Below, one piece after another: positions 27,550-37,299 of a stretch of DNA of 64,000 bases. The notes below the pieces were generated by a model. That model was not told the origin of the DNA. It saw only the letters and a program-made list of their open reading frames with translations, and searched no databases. The stretch covers positions 62,001 to 126,000 of the forward strand of contig NZ_JARXIA010000009.1 of assembly GCF_031127875.1 (NCBI RefSeq), read 5' to 3'. Source of the stretch: Pelagicoccus sp. SDUM812005. GTDB taxonomy: Bacteria; Verrucomicrobiota; Verrucomicrobiia; Opitutales; Opitutaceae. Position 1 is the stretch's first letter; the number at the start of each line of letters is the position of its first letter. The position numbers were made by a program, and so were the translations under genes.

Positions 27550-28911
27550 TTACTTGAACAGGGGGGCGATGGGGGAGGGGGTGTGGGAGTCGGAAGCGCG
27601 GCGGGAAAGTTGGCGAACCACCTGGGGGTATTTGGAGGCGATATCGTGGAGCTCGGCAGGGTCCGAAGTGATGTTATAAAGTTCCCATTCTGCGTTCGAG
27701 TTATCGATAATGCCTTTGCGGTAGAGCTTCCAGTCGTTCTCGAGCACGGCTTGCTGACCTCCGTACTCTTGGTTCTCCCAGTAAAGGAAGGCGTGCTTCT
27801 CTTGCTTATTGCCCGTGAGGGTGGGCAGGAAGCTGATCCCGTCCGTGTCGGCGGGAAGGGGCTCGCCCGCGATATCGACAAAGGTAGGAAGCATGTCCCA
27901 AAAAGCGGATACATGGTCGCTTTGGCTGTGTTGAGGCACGATATCCGGCCAGCGGACGATCAGGGGCACGCGGATGCCGCCCTCTAGCAAGTCGCGCTTA
28001 GCTCCGCGGAGGGGGCCGTTGCTGTTGAAAAAGCGATGGTCGTGTCCTCCTTCGAGGTGGGGGCCATTGTCGCTTGTGAAGAATACGACCGTGTTCTTTG
28101 CAAGGCCCTGCGTTTCGAGTTCTTTGAGGAAGCGGCCCGTGTTTGTATCGAGATTCTGGAGCATGGAGGCGAAGACCTTCTCTACCTCCGGCCAATCCTT
28201 GTTGGCGTAGTCAGGAGATATTTTTCCGTCCATCGGGACGTGAACGCCTTGGAAGGAGAGAAAGAGGATGAAGGGCTTCTCGTTATCGCGTTCGTTGAGG
28301 AATCGGATGGCGGCGTCGGTGTAGAGGTCGTCCATGTACGCTCCACGTTGGCCATTTTGGTTTTCTGGAATCTTTACCATTTTTCCGTTTTCGAAGAGGT
28401 GGCTGGGCCAGTGCTCGACGCCACCCTCGGGATAGGGGAATCCCACGCAGTAGTTGTAGTCGAATCCGTGATACGGAGCAATGTCCTCCGTGTCGTTGCG
28501 ATCTCCTACATGCCATTTGCCCGTGATCGCGGTGGCATAGCCGGCCTCTTTCATTGCTTCCGCAAAGGTGGTCTCCTGGGGGAGAAATCCGTAGCTGTCG
28601 ACGAAGCGGGGGTTGTCGCGGTGGCGGACATTGCCGGGGTGCTTGCCGGTGAGCAAGCTGGAACGAGAAGGGGTGCAGACAGCGTTGCCCGCGTAGTGTT
28701 GGGTAAACTTCATGCCCTCTTGGGCAAGCCTGTCGATGTTCGGGGTCGCGATCATCTTTTGGCCGTAGCAACCCAGGTCGCCGTAGCCGAGGTCATCGGC
28801 GAGGATGTATACGATATTTGGCCGCTGGTCCTTGGTCTCGGCTTGGGCTGCTGCAGCGAGGCAGGAGAGTGTTATTGTAATGAAAAGAAGAATACGGGAG
28901 CGCGAAAGCAT
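27550..28911 (-). CDS. S1-family sulfatase (secreted)
   Basis: This 453-residue sulfatase has a signal peptide (MLSRSRILLFITITLSCLAA, cleavage near AQA-ET). The formylglycine motif is C79-T-P-S-R, followed by SSLLTGKHPG. Metal ligands are in NIVYILADDLGYGDLG and in FFTSDNGPHLEGG; ITGKWHVGD carries the usual lysine and histidine. The C terminus ends PSPIAPLFK. It removes sulfate esters from a glycan, probably in the periplasm. It is the last gene of the minus-strand operon GH2 - SSS symporter - sulfatase (22-base gap to the symporter). The sulfate position and substrate subfamily cannot be told by eye. Confidence 0.93.
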   Translation of the reverse strand: MLSRSRILLFITITLSCLAAAAQAETKDQRPNIVYILADDLGYGDLGCYGQKMIATPNIDRLAQEGMKFTQHYAGNAVCTPSRSSLLTGKHPGNVRHRDNPRFVDSYGFLPQETTFAEAMKEAGYATAITGKWHVGDRNDTEDIAPYHGFDYNYCVGFPYPEGGVEHWPSHLFENGKMVKIPENQNGQRGAYMDDLYTDAAIRFLNERDNEKPFILFLSFQGVHVPMDGKISPDYANKDWPEVEKVFASMLQNLDTNTGRFLKELETQGLAKNTVVFFTSDNGPHLEGGHDHRFFNSNGPLRGAKRDLLEGGIRVPLIVRWPDIVPQHSQSDHVSAFWDMLPTFVDIAGEPLPADTDGISFLPTLTGNKQEKHAFLYWENQEYGGQQAVLENDWKLYRKGIIDNSNAEWELYNITSDPAELHDIASKYPQVVRQLSRRASDSHTPSPIAPLFK

Positions 28912-28933
28912 GGTAGTTGGGGGGGAGTGAAAC

Positions 28934-30685
28934 TTAAGATTTTACCCGCTTCGAGTAAACGATAAGGGCGGTTCCGATAGCGAGGGGGAAAAGGGCGCAA
29001 CCAAGGATCCCCATTCGTCCAGACATCGGATTTGGAATTAAGGTTAGCAGTGCGATGAAGCAACCGAATGCGACTGTCAGGCGACCTATGGCCAGGGATT
29101 GGCGGGCCGTGATATCTCCGCCGACTTCCTTTTCGAAGTCGATGGGAGTGTTCATGCGGCGGAAGAATTCATGCGAGCGCGTTTGTTGTTCGACGTCTTT
29201 TTCAGGGTTGTAGCAGTAGCGCGTCGCCCAGAAGAAGAGGGCGGTGAGGGGTCCCCCTACGAGGTTGCCGACTACGAACTTGTTGGAGACCATGTACTCG
29301 TAAACTGAGTTGCCAAGGAAGGGCTCGAAGAAGGCCCTGCCGGAGTCGGTGGGCACGAAGTTGAAGATCACGATCGAAACGAGTATTCCGAAGAAGGTCG
29401 TGGCCCAGCCTGACCATTTCGGAACCTTGCGCATCAGCATGCCGAAGATGAGGGGGATGGCGAGCGGTACTCCGAGGTAGCCGCCCAGGTAGAGGAAGGC
29501 GTCGAAAAGCGTGATGCCGGACTGGGTGGTAACGAGGAGGGCGCAGGCCGTTACGAAGAGTCCGAAGAAGATGGTCGATCCTCTGCCCGCTAGGAGCAGC
29601 TCCCGGTCGGTGGCCTGCTGGCGCAGGATGGGTTGGTAGAAGTTTTTCACGAAGAAGCCCGCGTTCTTGTTCAGGGCGACGTCCATGCTGGACATGGTTG
29701 CCGAGAACATGCAGACGACGAGCAGTCCGATCATGCCTTGTGGAAGAATCGCGAGGCAGACTTCGATGTATGATGCCTCGCCGGGATTTGCTACCACGGT
29801 ACGTTCGGCCAGGTCTGGCACCAAGGTGAAGGCCGCCAGGGGAGGGATCATCCAAATGAAGGGCATCACGATGTATCCAATCGCTGGTATGAGAGCTGAC
29901 TTGCGGGCGTGGGTGGAATCCTTGGCTGTGATGTACTTGCCGGCGTTTACTAGGTTGTTGCGCGCGTAGACGGCAGCGAAGAACGCGGTGGCGAGGTAAA
30001 GCCAGTCGTAGGGGATGGATCCGGTGGGGTGGAAGATGCGTTCGTGTCCTTCAGGAATTTGGGCAATGAAATTGCTCAGGCCTCCCAGCTCGACAAGGGT
30101 AAGGATCGCAACGACTACGGTGACGCCCAACAACACGACGAGTTGGACGAAATCGCTGGCTGCGACGGCCCAGCTTCCTCCCAGCAGCGCCACGATGGTG
30201 ACGATGCCGCCGGCTGCGATGATAACGGGTACCGGAGGGATTTGGAAAGAGGAGGAGAGGACCACGGAAAGGCTAATGAGCCAGACGGTAGCCACGCCGA
30301 GGGAGCTGACGAAACCGAGCCAGGTGAAGAACTGCTCGCTCGAAGCCCCGAAGCGGAGCCGTACGGCGTCCATGGCGGTGACTAGGCGAAGCTGACGGAA
30401 TCTCGGAGCGAACCAGAGGTAGCTGATGAAGAACGCCGCCGCGTCCATGAAGAAGAAGGCGAAGATAAGGGCTCCGTAGGTGTAGGCCATATGGGCCGCG
30501 CCGGTAAAAGACCAGGCGCTGAAATTGGATACGAAGGATCCGGCTCCAATCAGCCACCAGTTCATCTTGAAGCCGCCGGCGAAATAGTCGGTACTGCCTC
30601 CGGTGAATCGACGGAAAAGCCAGCCGATGGAGGCTAAGAAGACGAGATAGAGGCCGATGGTTGCGTAATCGAATGAAGAGACCAT
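28934..30685 (-). CDS. Sodium/solute symporter (SSS family)
   Basis: This is a 583-residue inner-membrane transporter with about 13-14 helices. It begins MVSSFDYATIGLYLVFLASIGW and contains the SSS-type stretch GSFVSNFSAWSFTGAAHMAYTYG and FSATMSSMDVALNKNAGFFV. I chose the ATG at 30685, two bases after the GH2 stop; a longer frame from 30712 would overlap that gene. The neighbours suggest it imports the monosaccharide or uronic acid released by the GH2 enzyme together with sodium; the exact substrate is inference. It is co-transcribed with GH2 (upstream) and a sulfatase (downstream). Confidence 0.9.
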   Translation of the reverse strand: MVSSFDYATIGLYLVFLASIGWLFRRFTGGSTDYFAGGFKMNWWLIGAGSFVSNFSAWSFTGAAHMAYTYGALIFAFFFMDAAAFFISYLWFAPRFRQLRLVTAMDAVRLRFGASSEQFFTWLGFVSSLGVATVWLISLSVVLSSSFQIPPVPVIIAAGGIVTIVALLGGSWAVAASDFVQLVVLLGVTVVVAILTLVELGGLSNFIAQIPEGHERIFHPTGSIPYDWLYLATAFFAAVYARNNLVNAGKYITAKDSTHARKSALIPAIGYIVMPFIWMIPPLAAFTLVPDLAERTVVANPGEASYIEVCLAILPQGMIGLLVVCMFSATMSSMDVALNKNAGFFVKNFYQPILRQQATDRELLLAGRGSTIFFGLFVTACALLVTTQSGITLFDAFLYLGGYLGVPLAIPLIFGMLMRKVPKWSGWATTFFGILVSIVIFNFVPTDSGRAFFEPFLGNSVYEYMVSNKFVVGNLVGGPLTALFFWATRYCYNPEKDVEQQTRSHEFFRRMNTPIDFEKEVGGDITARQSLAIGRLTVAFGCFIALLTLIPNPMSGRMGILGCALFPLAIGTALIVYSKRVKS

Positions 30686-30687
30686 GC

Positions 30688-32439
30688 TTAGGCTTGACCC
30701 GTTTCTGTCCAAATGCGGCGGATACAGTGAGCGGCCATCTTAGGCAATCGATCTCGAGTGAAGATGCCCTTGTGGTTGCGCACGGCTCGGGTGATGGACT
30801 GACCGGTTTTGAAATCGGAGAACGCCCAAACGTGGGTACCGATAACCCAGTCGCGAGATTCGGCGGCGAGAATTTGGGCTTCGATGATGTCGGCTTGGAA
30901 CTCTTCGGTAAACATGATGGAGGGGAGGGAGTGTTCACCGGGTATAGCGTCTGCTCCGAATTCGGCTAGCAAAATTGGCTTTCCGAAGGTGGAGTGGAAA
31001 TTGTCGAGTACCTTTCCGAGGTAGGCGGTGCCCGTTTCGATATCGCCCGGATAGTCGTACCAACCTCCGTATCGATTTACGGATACAATGTCGCAATCGC
31101 GGCAAGCTGCATTGATTTCAATGCCGTTGTGCGCGACGTAGGTGACGGGGCGGGAGCTATCCTGGGAGCGTGCCTCGGAGAGCAGGGCCTTGATGAAGTC
31201 CGTTCCTTTTTGGGATTCGATCCAAGGTTCGTTGGCCACGCTCCACATGATCACGCTCGGGTGGTGATGGTCGCGATCGACCATGTCTCGAACGAGCTTC
31301 AAGGCTTTGGCCTTTATATCATCGGATTCGAACAATCGTTCGCAGAGGCCGACCATAGGAGTCTCTGCTATGATGAGGATACCGTGCCTGTCGGCGAACT
31401 CGTACCACTCTTCGGCATAGGGGTAGTGGGAGGTGCGGAAGGAGTTTGCCCCTGTCCACTTCAGCAGGTCGAAATCGCGAGCGATCAAGGGAAGGGAAAG
31501 GCCTCGCCCCAAGACCGGAAAGTCTTCGTGCTTTCCGTATCCACGTAGAAATACAGTTTTTCCGTTCAGCTTTAGGGAGTTGCCGACAACTTCAATGGTT
31601 CGGATGCCGAAGGTTTGCCGGTAGTGGTCGATCGCTTGATCGTCTTTGAGTAGGGTTACTTCGGCTACGTAGAGCTCAGGGGTTTTTAGGTCCCACAGGC
31701 GTGGATTCGCGATGTCGATGTAGAGGGTGGCGACGCCATGGGAGTCGAGCGCCGCAGTCGCGGCCGCTTTTTCGATACGAACTTCCACGCTACAAGCGGT
31801 ACTGTCCTTTACGGTGACGGTTATGCCGACCTTGGCGGTTTTCGACTCAAGGTTCAGGCCGGTGTCGACGCGGATCTTGTCGATGCTTTCGCGCGTCGGC
31901 GTGACCTGCAGGGAGACGGGGCGAGGGATTCCGCCGTATGGAAAAAAGTCATACGTCACGGATGGGTTGCTGTTGTGGAAGCCTTCGTTTTTCGCGTTGG
32001 TCGCGATGCGGGCCGGGGGGAGGTCCCAAGGGTTGATGGACGCGTCCACTTGCACGACGAGCAGGTTTTCCTTTCCCGGAACGATGCATCGGGAGAGGTC
32101 GCACTGAAACGGGAGGCTCCCGCCCTCGTGAGTACCGACCAAGGTTCCGTTTAGCCAGACCTTGGCATGGTTCTGCACGCTTCCGAAGTGGACGGATACG
32201 CCGTGTTCCTGCCAGGAGGAATGGGCGACGAAGGTTTGGGAGTACCAAGCGATTCCGAAGTATTGCTCGAGGTCGGTACGTTGTTCGTTCCAACTTCCCG
32301 GCACCGCGATTTCGCATTCGCTGTCAAAGCCAAGAAACCAGTTTCGCGCTTCGCCTATGCCGTCTTTGTCTCGTTTGAAGTTCCAGAAACCGTCGAGTGA
32401 ACGGGTTTGGCGGAGATGGTTAGATTGAGGTTTGATCAT
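30688..32439 (-). CDS. GH2 beta-glucuronidase-like glycosidase
   Basis: This 583-residue enzyme has no signal peptide and the usual GH2 order: jelly-roll sugar-binding domain (~10-180), Ig-like domain (~180-285), TIM barrel (~285-583). The acid/base is Glu404 in SVANEPWIES and the nucleophile is Glu493 in ILLAEFGAD. Segments SFRTSHYPYAEEWYEFADRH and WAFSDFKTGQSITRAVRNHK, with GIFTRDRLPK, closely follow E. coli UidA, so beta-glucuronidase is more likely than beta-galactosidase. It should release glucuronate or a related uronic acid in the cytoplasm. It is the first gene of a minus-strand operon divergent from the LacI regulator, with a shared operator at 32544-32557. Confidence 0.9.
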   Translation of the reverse strand: MIKPQSNHLRQTRSLDGFWNFKRDKDGIGEARNWFLGFDSECEIAVPGSWNEQRTDLEQYFGIAWYSQTFVAHSSWQEHGVSVHFGSVQNHAKVWLNGTLVGTHEGGSLPFQCDLSRCIVPGKENLLVVQVDASINPWDLPPARIATNAKNEGFHNSNPSVTYDFFPYGGIPRPVSLQVTPTRESIDKIRVDTGLNLESKTAKVGITVTVKDSTACSVEVRIEKAAATAALDSHGVATLYIDIANPRLWDLKTPELYVAEVTLLKDDQAIDHYRQTFGIRTIEVVGNSLKLNGKTVFLRGYGKHEDFPVLGRGLSLPLIARDFDLLKWTGANSFRTSHYPYAEEWYEFADRHGILIIAETPMVGLCERLFESDDIKAKALKLVRDMVDRDHHHPSVIMWSVANEPWIESQKGTDFIKALLSEARSQDSSRPVTYVAHNGIEINAACRDCDIVSVNRYGGWYDYPGDIETGTAYLGKVLDNFHSTFGKPILLAEFGADAIPGEHSLPSIMFTEEFQADIIEAQILAAESRDWVIGTHVWAFSDFKTGQSITRAVRNHKGIFTRDRLPKMAAHCIRRIWTETGQA

Positions 32440-32543
32440 GGATAAAAAGAGAGGGTAAGTCCTAGGAGCTCAGGTTTGATCGATGAGCGTCCCTCGGAGC
32501 TAGAATCAAAGCGCTGGCTTTTGAAATTGACCAGTGAGCGACT

Positions 32544-32557
32544 ATTGTAGCGTATAG
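32544..32557. promoter_or_regulatory. Operator copy 1 (ATTGTAGCGTATAG), LacI/GH2 divergent region
   Basis: TTGTA-GCG-TATAG lies 11-24 bases before the LacI start and about 105 bases from the divergent GH2 start. It is one of eight sites sharing the core T(G)TA-GCG/CGC-TA. Its place next to the regulator fits autoregulation. Confidence 0.55.
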
Positions 32558-32567
32558 TAAATTCTGC

Positions 32568-33641
32568 ATGGCGGAGAAGCGAAACGAGGAGAAAGGCAAC
32601 GAGAAAACCCCTCGAAGAGTGGGTCAGCGAGAGGTCGCGAAAGAAGCGGGGGTCAGCTTAATGACGGTTTCCCTCGCGATGCGGAACAGTCCGTCCATCA
32701 GCGTGGCGACGCGTGAAAAGGTAAGGGAGGCTGCGGAGCGTGTCGGATACCGTCCCGATCCAGAGGTGGCTCGCTTGATGGGAAAGCTCCGCTCGTCGCG
32801 GGTGGCCAGCCGTAGCGTCGTGATCGCCTTGATCGACTTGCAGACGTCTGACCTGCAGCACAGCTACAACCTGCGCTTGAAGGAAGGCGTGGAGAAGCAT
32901 CTCGATCGTCTTGGTTATGGTTGCGCTTGCTTCAAGCTGAGAGACTACCGGGACGATGTATCCAAAATTGTACGTGTGATCAGGGAGCGGGGAATCATCG
33001 GCTGCATCCTGCTTCCGTCGGATCGGCCGATAACGTTTTCCTCCAAGGTCAACTGGGATGGGATTTCCGTAGTGGCGGCCACGACTTCGGTTTTGTCTCC
33101 GAGATTCCACAGGGTGGGCCCAAACCAAGTCTTCAATTCGATGCGGGTGGTCGAGGAGATGCAGTTGCGAGGCTACACTAATATTGGAGCCATTTTCAGC
33201 GAGAGCTTGGAGCGCAGGCAAAGGCACCGCTATTCGATTGCCTTGGCTTGGTATGGTCATCGAGACCGTATTCTATTGTTGCCGGACGATATCGACGACG
33301 CCCAGGAAGCCAAAATGATTCGAGATTGGGTGGCCACGCATCGGGTCGACGTGCTCTTCGTGCAGAACGCGTCGATGGTGATGCGCGCCTTGCAGGCTAG
33401 GAAGTTCGGTTCCGGCGCGAAGCAGGTCGGCTTAGTTTCCTTGGGGACGGTGGAAGACTCGAAGGTTTCCAGTTTGGACGAGCTCCCGGAGTTCGTCGGC
33501 GAGAGCGCGGTGAGCCTTCTCGTGGGAATGATGTTCAACAGCGAAACGGGGGTTCCCGCTACGCCTCGATCTACGGTGGTCGATGGCATTTTTCGAGAGG
33601 GGAAGACGGTGCGAGCCCTACGGCCGACCGGGGAAAAGTAG
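32568..33641 (+). CDS. LacI-family transcriptional regulator
   Basis: This 357-residue regulator has an N-terminal LacI helix-turn-helix (residues ~18-70: QREVAKEAGVSLMTVSLAMR, then VREAAERVGYRPDPEVARLM as the hinge-side helix). The periplasmic-binding-protein-like sensor domain fills the rest (VIALIDLQTSDLQHSY, IIGCILLPSD, NIGAIFSE, QVGLVSLGTV). Its ATG is only eleven bases after a candidate operator. It is divergent from the GH2 operon and upstream of two TonB receptors that carry the same site, so it is the best candidate for the regulator of the whole locus. Whether it represses or activates, and its sugar effector, are unknown. Confidence 0.93.
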   Translation: MAEKRNEEKGNEKTPRRVGQREVAKEAGVSLMTVSLAMRNSPSISVATREKVREAAERVGYRPDPEVARLMGKLRSSRVASRSVVIALIDLQTSDLQHSYNLRLKEGVEKHLDRLGYGCACFKLRDYRDDVSKIVRVIRERGIIGCILLPSDRPITFSSKVNWDGISVVAATTSVLSPRFHRVGPNQVFNSMRVVEEMQLRGYTNIGAIFSESLERRQRHRYSIALAWYGHRDRILLLPDDIDDAQEAKMIRDWVATHRVDVLFVQNASMVMRALQARKFGSGAKQVGLVSLGTVEDSKVSSLDELPEFVGESAVSLLVGMMFNSETGVPATPRSTVVDGIFREGKTVRALRPTGEK

Positions 33642-33700
33642 GCTGCGCCCGCTTTCGCTGCAGGAGCGTTCCTAGCGTCGCGGAGCTCTCTTGCGCGAGG

Positions 33701-33713
33701 TTGTACGCTAAAG
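33701..33713. promoter_or_regulatory. Operator copy 2 (TTGTACGCTAAAG) upstream of TonB receptor 1
   Basis: TTGTA-CGC-TAAAG ends 116 bases before the receptor start. The same thirteen bases occur at 37167-37179 at almost the same distance from receptor 2. A TATAAA at 33746-33751 downstream could be a -10 element. Confidence 0.55.
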
Positions 33714-33829
33714 CGTTGCTCGTATTGTTCGGGGTGAGCGGACGCTATAAAATTGAGGGCATGTTAGGCACGTTTGGCGTAGTGGACATGCGTCCACCGA
33801 ACCTGCCGCCATTACCCTATTAATTAGAT

Positions 33830-36800
33830 ATGAACACTGTAGTACCCTTTACGTGCGAATTTACCCGCCTCGCAATTGTGGCCGGTTGTCTTGTATTCGT
33901 GAATACAAGTTTGTTTGCTCAGGAGGACAACGCTGAGGTTTTCGAGCTGTCTCCGTTTGTCGTTTCGACAGAAGAGGATGACGGCTTTGTCGCTGCCAAT
34001 TCCCTGGCGGGGGGACGGCTATCCAGTTCGCTCAAGGATACCCCTGCTGCCTACTCGGTGCAAACGCGCGAGTTTATCGATGCTCTCGACATCGTCGATC
34101 TTTCCGAGGCGTTGGAATGGACGGTAAACGCAACGAGCGTCGAAGAGGAAGGTCGCTTGGCTATCTTTGGAAATGGAGATCAGACGCTTTCGATTCGTGG
34201 AGTAACTTCTACTGGTAGGCAGCGGAACTTCTTCCCCCTCAACCTCCAGTTCGATAGTTACAACCTAGACCGCTTCGACTATGCGAGAGGACCCAACGCA
34301 ATCCTGTTTGGAGCCGGTTCCTTTTCAGGGACGCCGAATGTCGTAACGAAGCGGGCCATGCTTGCGGAGGACGCGGGGGAAGTGCAGTTCCGCATCGGCT
34401 CCGACAGTAACTACCGCAGCACCTTCGACTACAATAAGGTGATCAACGAGCGTTTTGCCGCTCGCGTGAACCTGCTTTGGCAGGATGCCGGGGGGTGGAG
34501 AACCTTCGAGTTCGACAAGCGAAAAGCGGCCACCCTCGCGACCACTTGGCAGATCTCCGAGAATACCACTCTTCTTTTGGAAGCGGAAGTGGGACACTTC
34601 GAAGAGAGCAGCCCCTTCACGTACTTTTCGGACGAGATTACCGGTTGGGACGGCAGCACCGTCTTCGACGAGTTGGTGACCAACGCCACCACGCCGGGCA
34701 CCAATGCGGCCCGGTCCGCGGGTGTTGTTCGCTCGGGAGGAGGCAACGACAGCAACCCCTTCCTGGTCTACGTTCCGGAGTTTGGCGGCAGCATTCTTGA
34801 CTACGCAAACACGATGACCACGGTCGGTGGAAATCGCTGGGTCCAAACCGGCATCGGTGGCACGGCAGTTCCGAGTGGAGCGCCAAGTATCCAACATCGC
34901 GACCGTCCCATCATCGGTATCGACAATCTCTATACAGGGCGTTTCGACGCAGCCGTTGCCGGATCGGAATTCACGGTTCCGGACGCTTCGTTCGCTCTCT
35001 CTACCGATGAGCCGACGGTAGAAAAGGATTACGAAACGTTTTCCGGATTTTTCCGCCAACGGTTCGGCCAGAATCTACACCTCGAGCTCGGCCTGAACGT
35101 GGCTGAGGAATCTCGGGAGACCAATTACCTCAACGCCCGTGATCTCGACGCGGTCTACATAGACATCAACCGGAAGCTCCCGACCGGCGAGGACCCTAGC
35201 GACCCCAACTTCTCCGGCGGAGTGGACAACCCGATGTTCCTGCAGCCCTACGGTCATGGACGCAGGTCCTGGGGAAGCTTCGGCACCGAGTACACCAGCG
35301 GCCGTATTGCTCTCGCTTATACAGTTCCCGAGGACCGCTTCGGTCGCTACGTGCTCAGCGTGATGGGGGGATACAGCGATTCGACGTTTCGCAAGAAGAT
35401 CTCTAGTTACCGTTTGCTCGATGCGGAGGATCCCAGGGATTGGGCGAGCGCGGAGAGCGTATGGTACCGCTACTACTGGAATGGCGGAAACTTCAGCCTG
35501 CCCGAAATCGATGAAGCGGTCATTGACGGAGAGACCTATCCGGTCGGTTGGGTAGCGGACGGAGACCGTCCACAAGACGTTTCGCTGGTTAATACTTCCT
35601 ACGACTACGCTCAGGCGGCGATCAACGCGAAGTTCTTCAAGGACCGCTTGAACCTCATCTTGGCCATTCGCTACGACGACCTTACCATCGCTCAGGACTA
35701 TAACCGAAACTACGAGGATTATCCTGAGGACTGGGATGGCAGCACCATCTTCTACCGCCAGCCCGCTCCCGCGAATTTCCTGGAACTTTCGGAGGAAGAG
35801 CAGTCGCAGTACAGCCCGCCCGCTATCAATCCCCAGGAGACGACTTACTCCCTCGGATCGGTTTATCACCTGACGAATAACTTCAGTGTCTTCGCGAACT
35901 ATGCGACTGGATACAATCCACCTGCGAGCGAAACGCGTCTCCGCTTGGACGGCACCATCATGCCGACGCCTGTTTCCAAGGGAACGGATATGGGAATTCG
36001 TTTCTCTTTCTTGAATAACAAGCTTCAGGGGAGCTTGTCCCGTTACGATGCCGAAGAGACGGCCCAACCGTTTGAGATCAATTTCCGCAACGAGCTGCAA
36101 CGCATCCATCGAGCCAACGTGGTAGGGGACCTTTCAGCGGAAGGGATCAACGCTCGCGGCTTCCCTCTCGTCCCGAACCAACCGTTCGACCAACGCGATA
36201 TGAGCGCGTCCGGTTACGAGTTCGAGGTCACCGCTAACGTGAACGAGCAATTGCGCCTTTCGGCGAACCTAGCTCTCTCCGACGCGAGCGCGGTGGATGC
36301 GTGGCAGGATACCTTGGCTTTCCTGGACCGGTGGACCGAAACCATGAAGCAAGTTGTTTGGGATTCGGGCGCGGTTTTCCAGTCCGATGGCCGAGCGGTT
36401 GAAGACGTTTCCATTCCGGTGGACCAACGTCCCGATGCGGACGAGGCTGCTAGCGCCTACAACCAGATTTTCTTCAATCGTCTGCCGAAGATAGGCACCG
36501 AGTTTGGGCGTGACCAGAAGCTAACGGGATTGACCGAAACGACTGGGAACCTCTTTGCCGATTACAGCTTTAGGGAAGGGCGGCTCAAGGGGTTCAAGAT
36601 CGGTATGGGCGCCAACTATCGAGGCAAGAAAGTGGTTGGGTTCCGTGGTTTGGATACAATCCAGGACCCGGCCTCGCCCAACGATCCGACAGCGGCTATC
36701 GACGACCCGAGCGTAGACGAATATACGCCCGTCTACGGCGAGCCCTACTGGTTGGCGACTCTCACGCTCGGGTACAAGTTGAAGCTGAAGGATGATCGCG

Positions 36801-36985
36801 GAGTACGCTTCCAGCTTCGCGTGAGTAACTTGTTCGACGAGGACCAGCCCATCGCGGGGACGCGGATTCACCTCTTGCCTCCCGATGGCGACTTCCTGAA
36901 CTCAGCCGCTCGGGTCTCCACCCCCACCCGTTTTCGTTGGCAGACTCCTCGCAGCTACACGTTCACGACAACCTATTCCTTCTAG
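33830..36985 (+). CDS. TonB-dependent receptor (paralogue 1)
   Basis: This is a 1051-residue outer-membrane receptor with a signal peptide (LAIVAGCLVFVNTSLFAQ). The mature N terminus EVFELSPFVVST is the segment typical of Opitutae receptors and precedes the plug domain (~55-190, with SLKDTPAAYSVQTREFID, TLSIRGVTSTGRQR and YDYARGPNAILFGAG-like residues). The 22-strand barrel follows, with GSVYHLTNNFSVFANYATGY and a C-terminal aromatic end TPRSYTFTTTYSF. It should import large oligosaccharides with TonB energy. No SusD partner is present, as usual in Verrucomicrobia. It is very similar to the next gene over its whole length. Confidence 0.95.
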   Translation: MNTVVPFTCEFTRLAIVAGCLVFVNTSLFAQEDNAEVFELSPFVVSTEEDDGFVAANSLAGGRLSSSLKDTPAAYSVQTREFIDALDIVDLSEALEWTVNATSVEEEGRLAIFGNGDQTLSIRGVTSTGRQRNFFPLNLQFDSYNLDRFDYARGPNAILFGAGSFSGTPNVVTKRAMLAEDAGEVQFRIGSDSNYRSTFDYNKVINERFAARVNLLWQDAGGWRTFEFDKRKAATLATTWQISENTTLLLEAEVGHFEESSPFTYFSDEITGWDGSTVFDELVTNATTPGTNAARSAGVVRSGGGNDSNPFLVYVPEFGGSILDYANTMTTVGGNRWVQTGIGGTAVPSGAPSIQHRDRPIIGIDNLYTGRFDAAVAGSEFTVPDASFALSTDEPTVEKDYETFSGFFRQRFGQNLHLELGLNVAEESRETNYLNARDLDAVYIDINRKLPTGEDPSDPNFSGGVDNPMFLQPYGHGRRSWGSFGTEYTSGRIALAYTVPEDRFGRYVLSVMGGYSDSTFRKKISSYRLLDAEDPRDWASAESVWYRYYWNGGNFSLPEIDEAVIDGETYPVGWVADGDRPQDVSLVNTSYDYAQAAINAKFFKDRLNLILAIRYDDLTIAQDYNRNYEDYPEDWDGSTIFYRQPAPANFLELSEEEQSQYSPPAINPQETTYSLGSVYHLTNNFSVFANYATGYNPPASETRLRLDGTIMPTPVSKGTDMGIRFSFLNNKLQGSLSRYDAEETAQPFEINFRNELQRIHRANVVGDLSAEGINARGFPLVPNQPFDQRDMSASGYEFEVTANVNEQLRLSANLALSDASAVDAWQDTLAFLDRWTETMKQVVWDSGAVFQSDGRAVEDVSIPVDQRPDADEAASAYNQIFFNRLPKIGTEFGRDQKLTGLTETTGNLFADYSFREGRLKGFKIGMGANYRGKKVVGFRGLDTIQDPASPNDPTAAIDDPSVDEYTPVYGEPYWLATLTLGYKLKLKDDRGVRFQLRVSNLFDEDQPIAGTRIHLLPPDGDFLNSAARVSTPTRFRWQTPRSYTFTTTYSF

Positions 36986-37299
36986 GGAGGGAGCCGCAGC
37001 TTTGAAATTCTTGGGCGCGAGCGTCGTGGCGCTGGCGCCCAAGCATATTCGCTTAGGGCAGTTCGTTGCCCGAAAGAATTAGGGCCGAAAAGGGGCGAAT
37101 CGCATCGCATTTGCGCCCATTAGTCGGTGGCAGACGGATTGCTTTGGGGGCGGAGCAGGGTTTTTATTGTACGCTAAAGCAGTCGCTCTCTTGAGCTCAA
37201 GGAGGGGACACGCAATTATCGGGTAAACTTCGGTCTTATGGATTGGATAAAGTTATGCGGTCGGCCGAACCACGCTCCTAATTACAAGCTATATATACA
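36986..37299. other. Intergenic region between the two TonB receptor genes
   Basis: This 314-base gap holds a long GC-rich stem (37010-37043, TTGGGCGC...GCGCCCAA, no T-run, so a weak terminator or mRNA stabiliser), an operator copy at 37167-37179, and a possible promoter just after it (TTGAGC at 37191, AATTAT 17 bases later). No gene seen. Confidence 0.55.
37167..37179. promoter_or_regulatory. Operator copy 3 (TTGTACGCTAAAG) upstream of TonB receptor 2
   Basis: It is identical over thirteen bases to the copy at 33701 and ends 120 bases before the second receptor start. The surrounding sequence is otherwise mostly different, so the site itself appears conserved. Confidence 0.6.

Noticed and set aside
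30685-30712. SSS symporter start at 30712 overlapping GH2
   Set aside because: The Met at 30685 is two bases after the GH2 stop and starts the natural first helix; the longer form adds nine polar residues.
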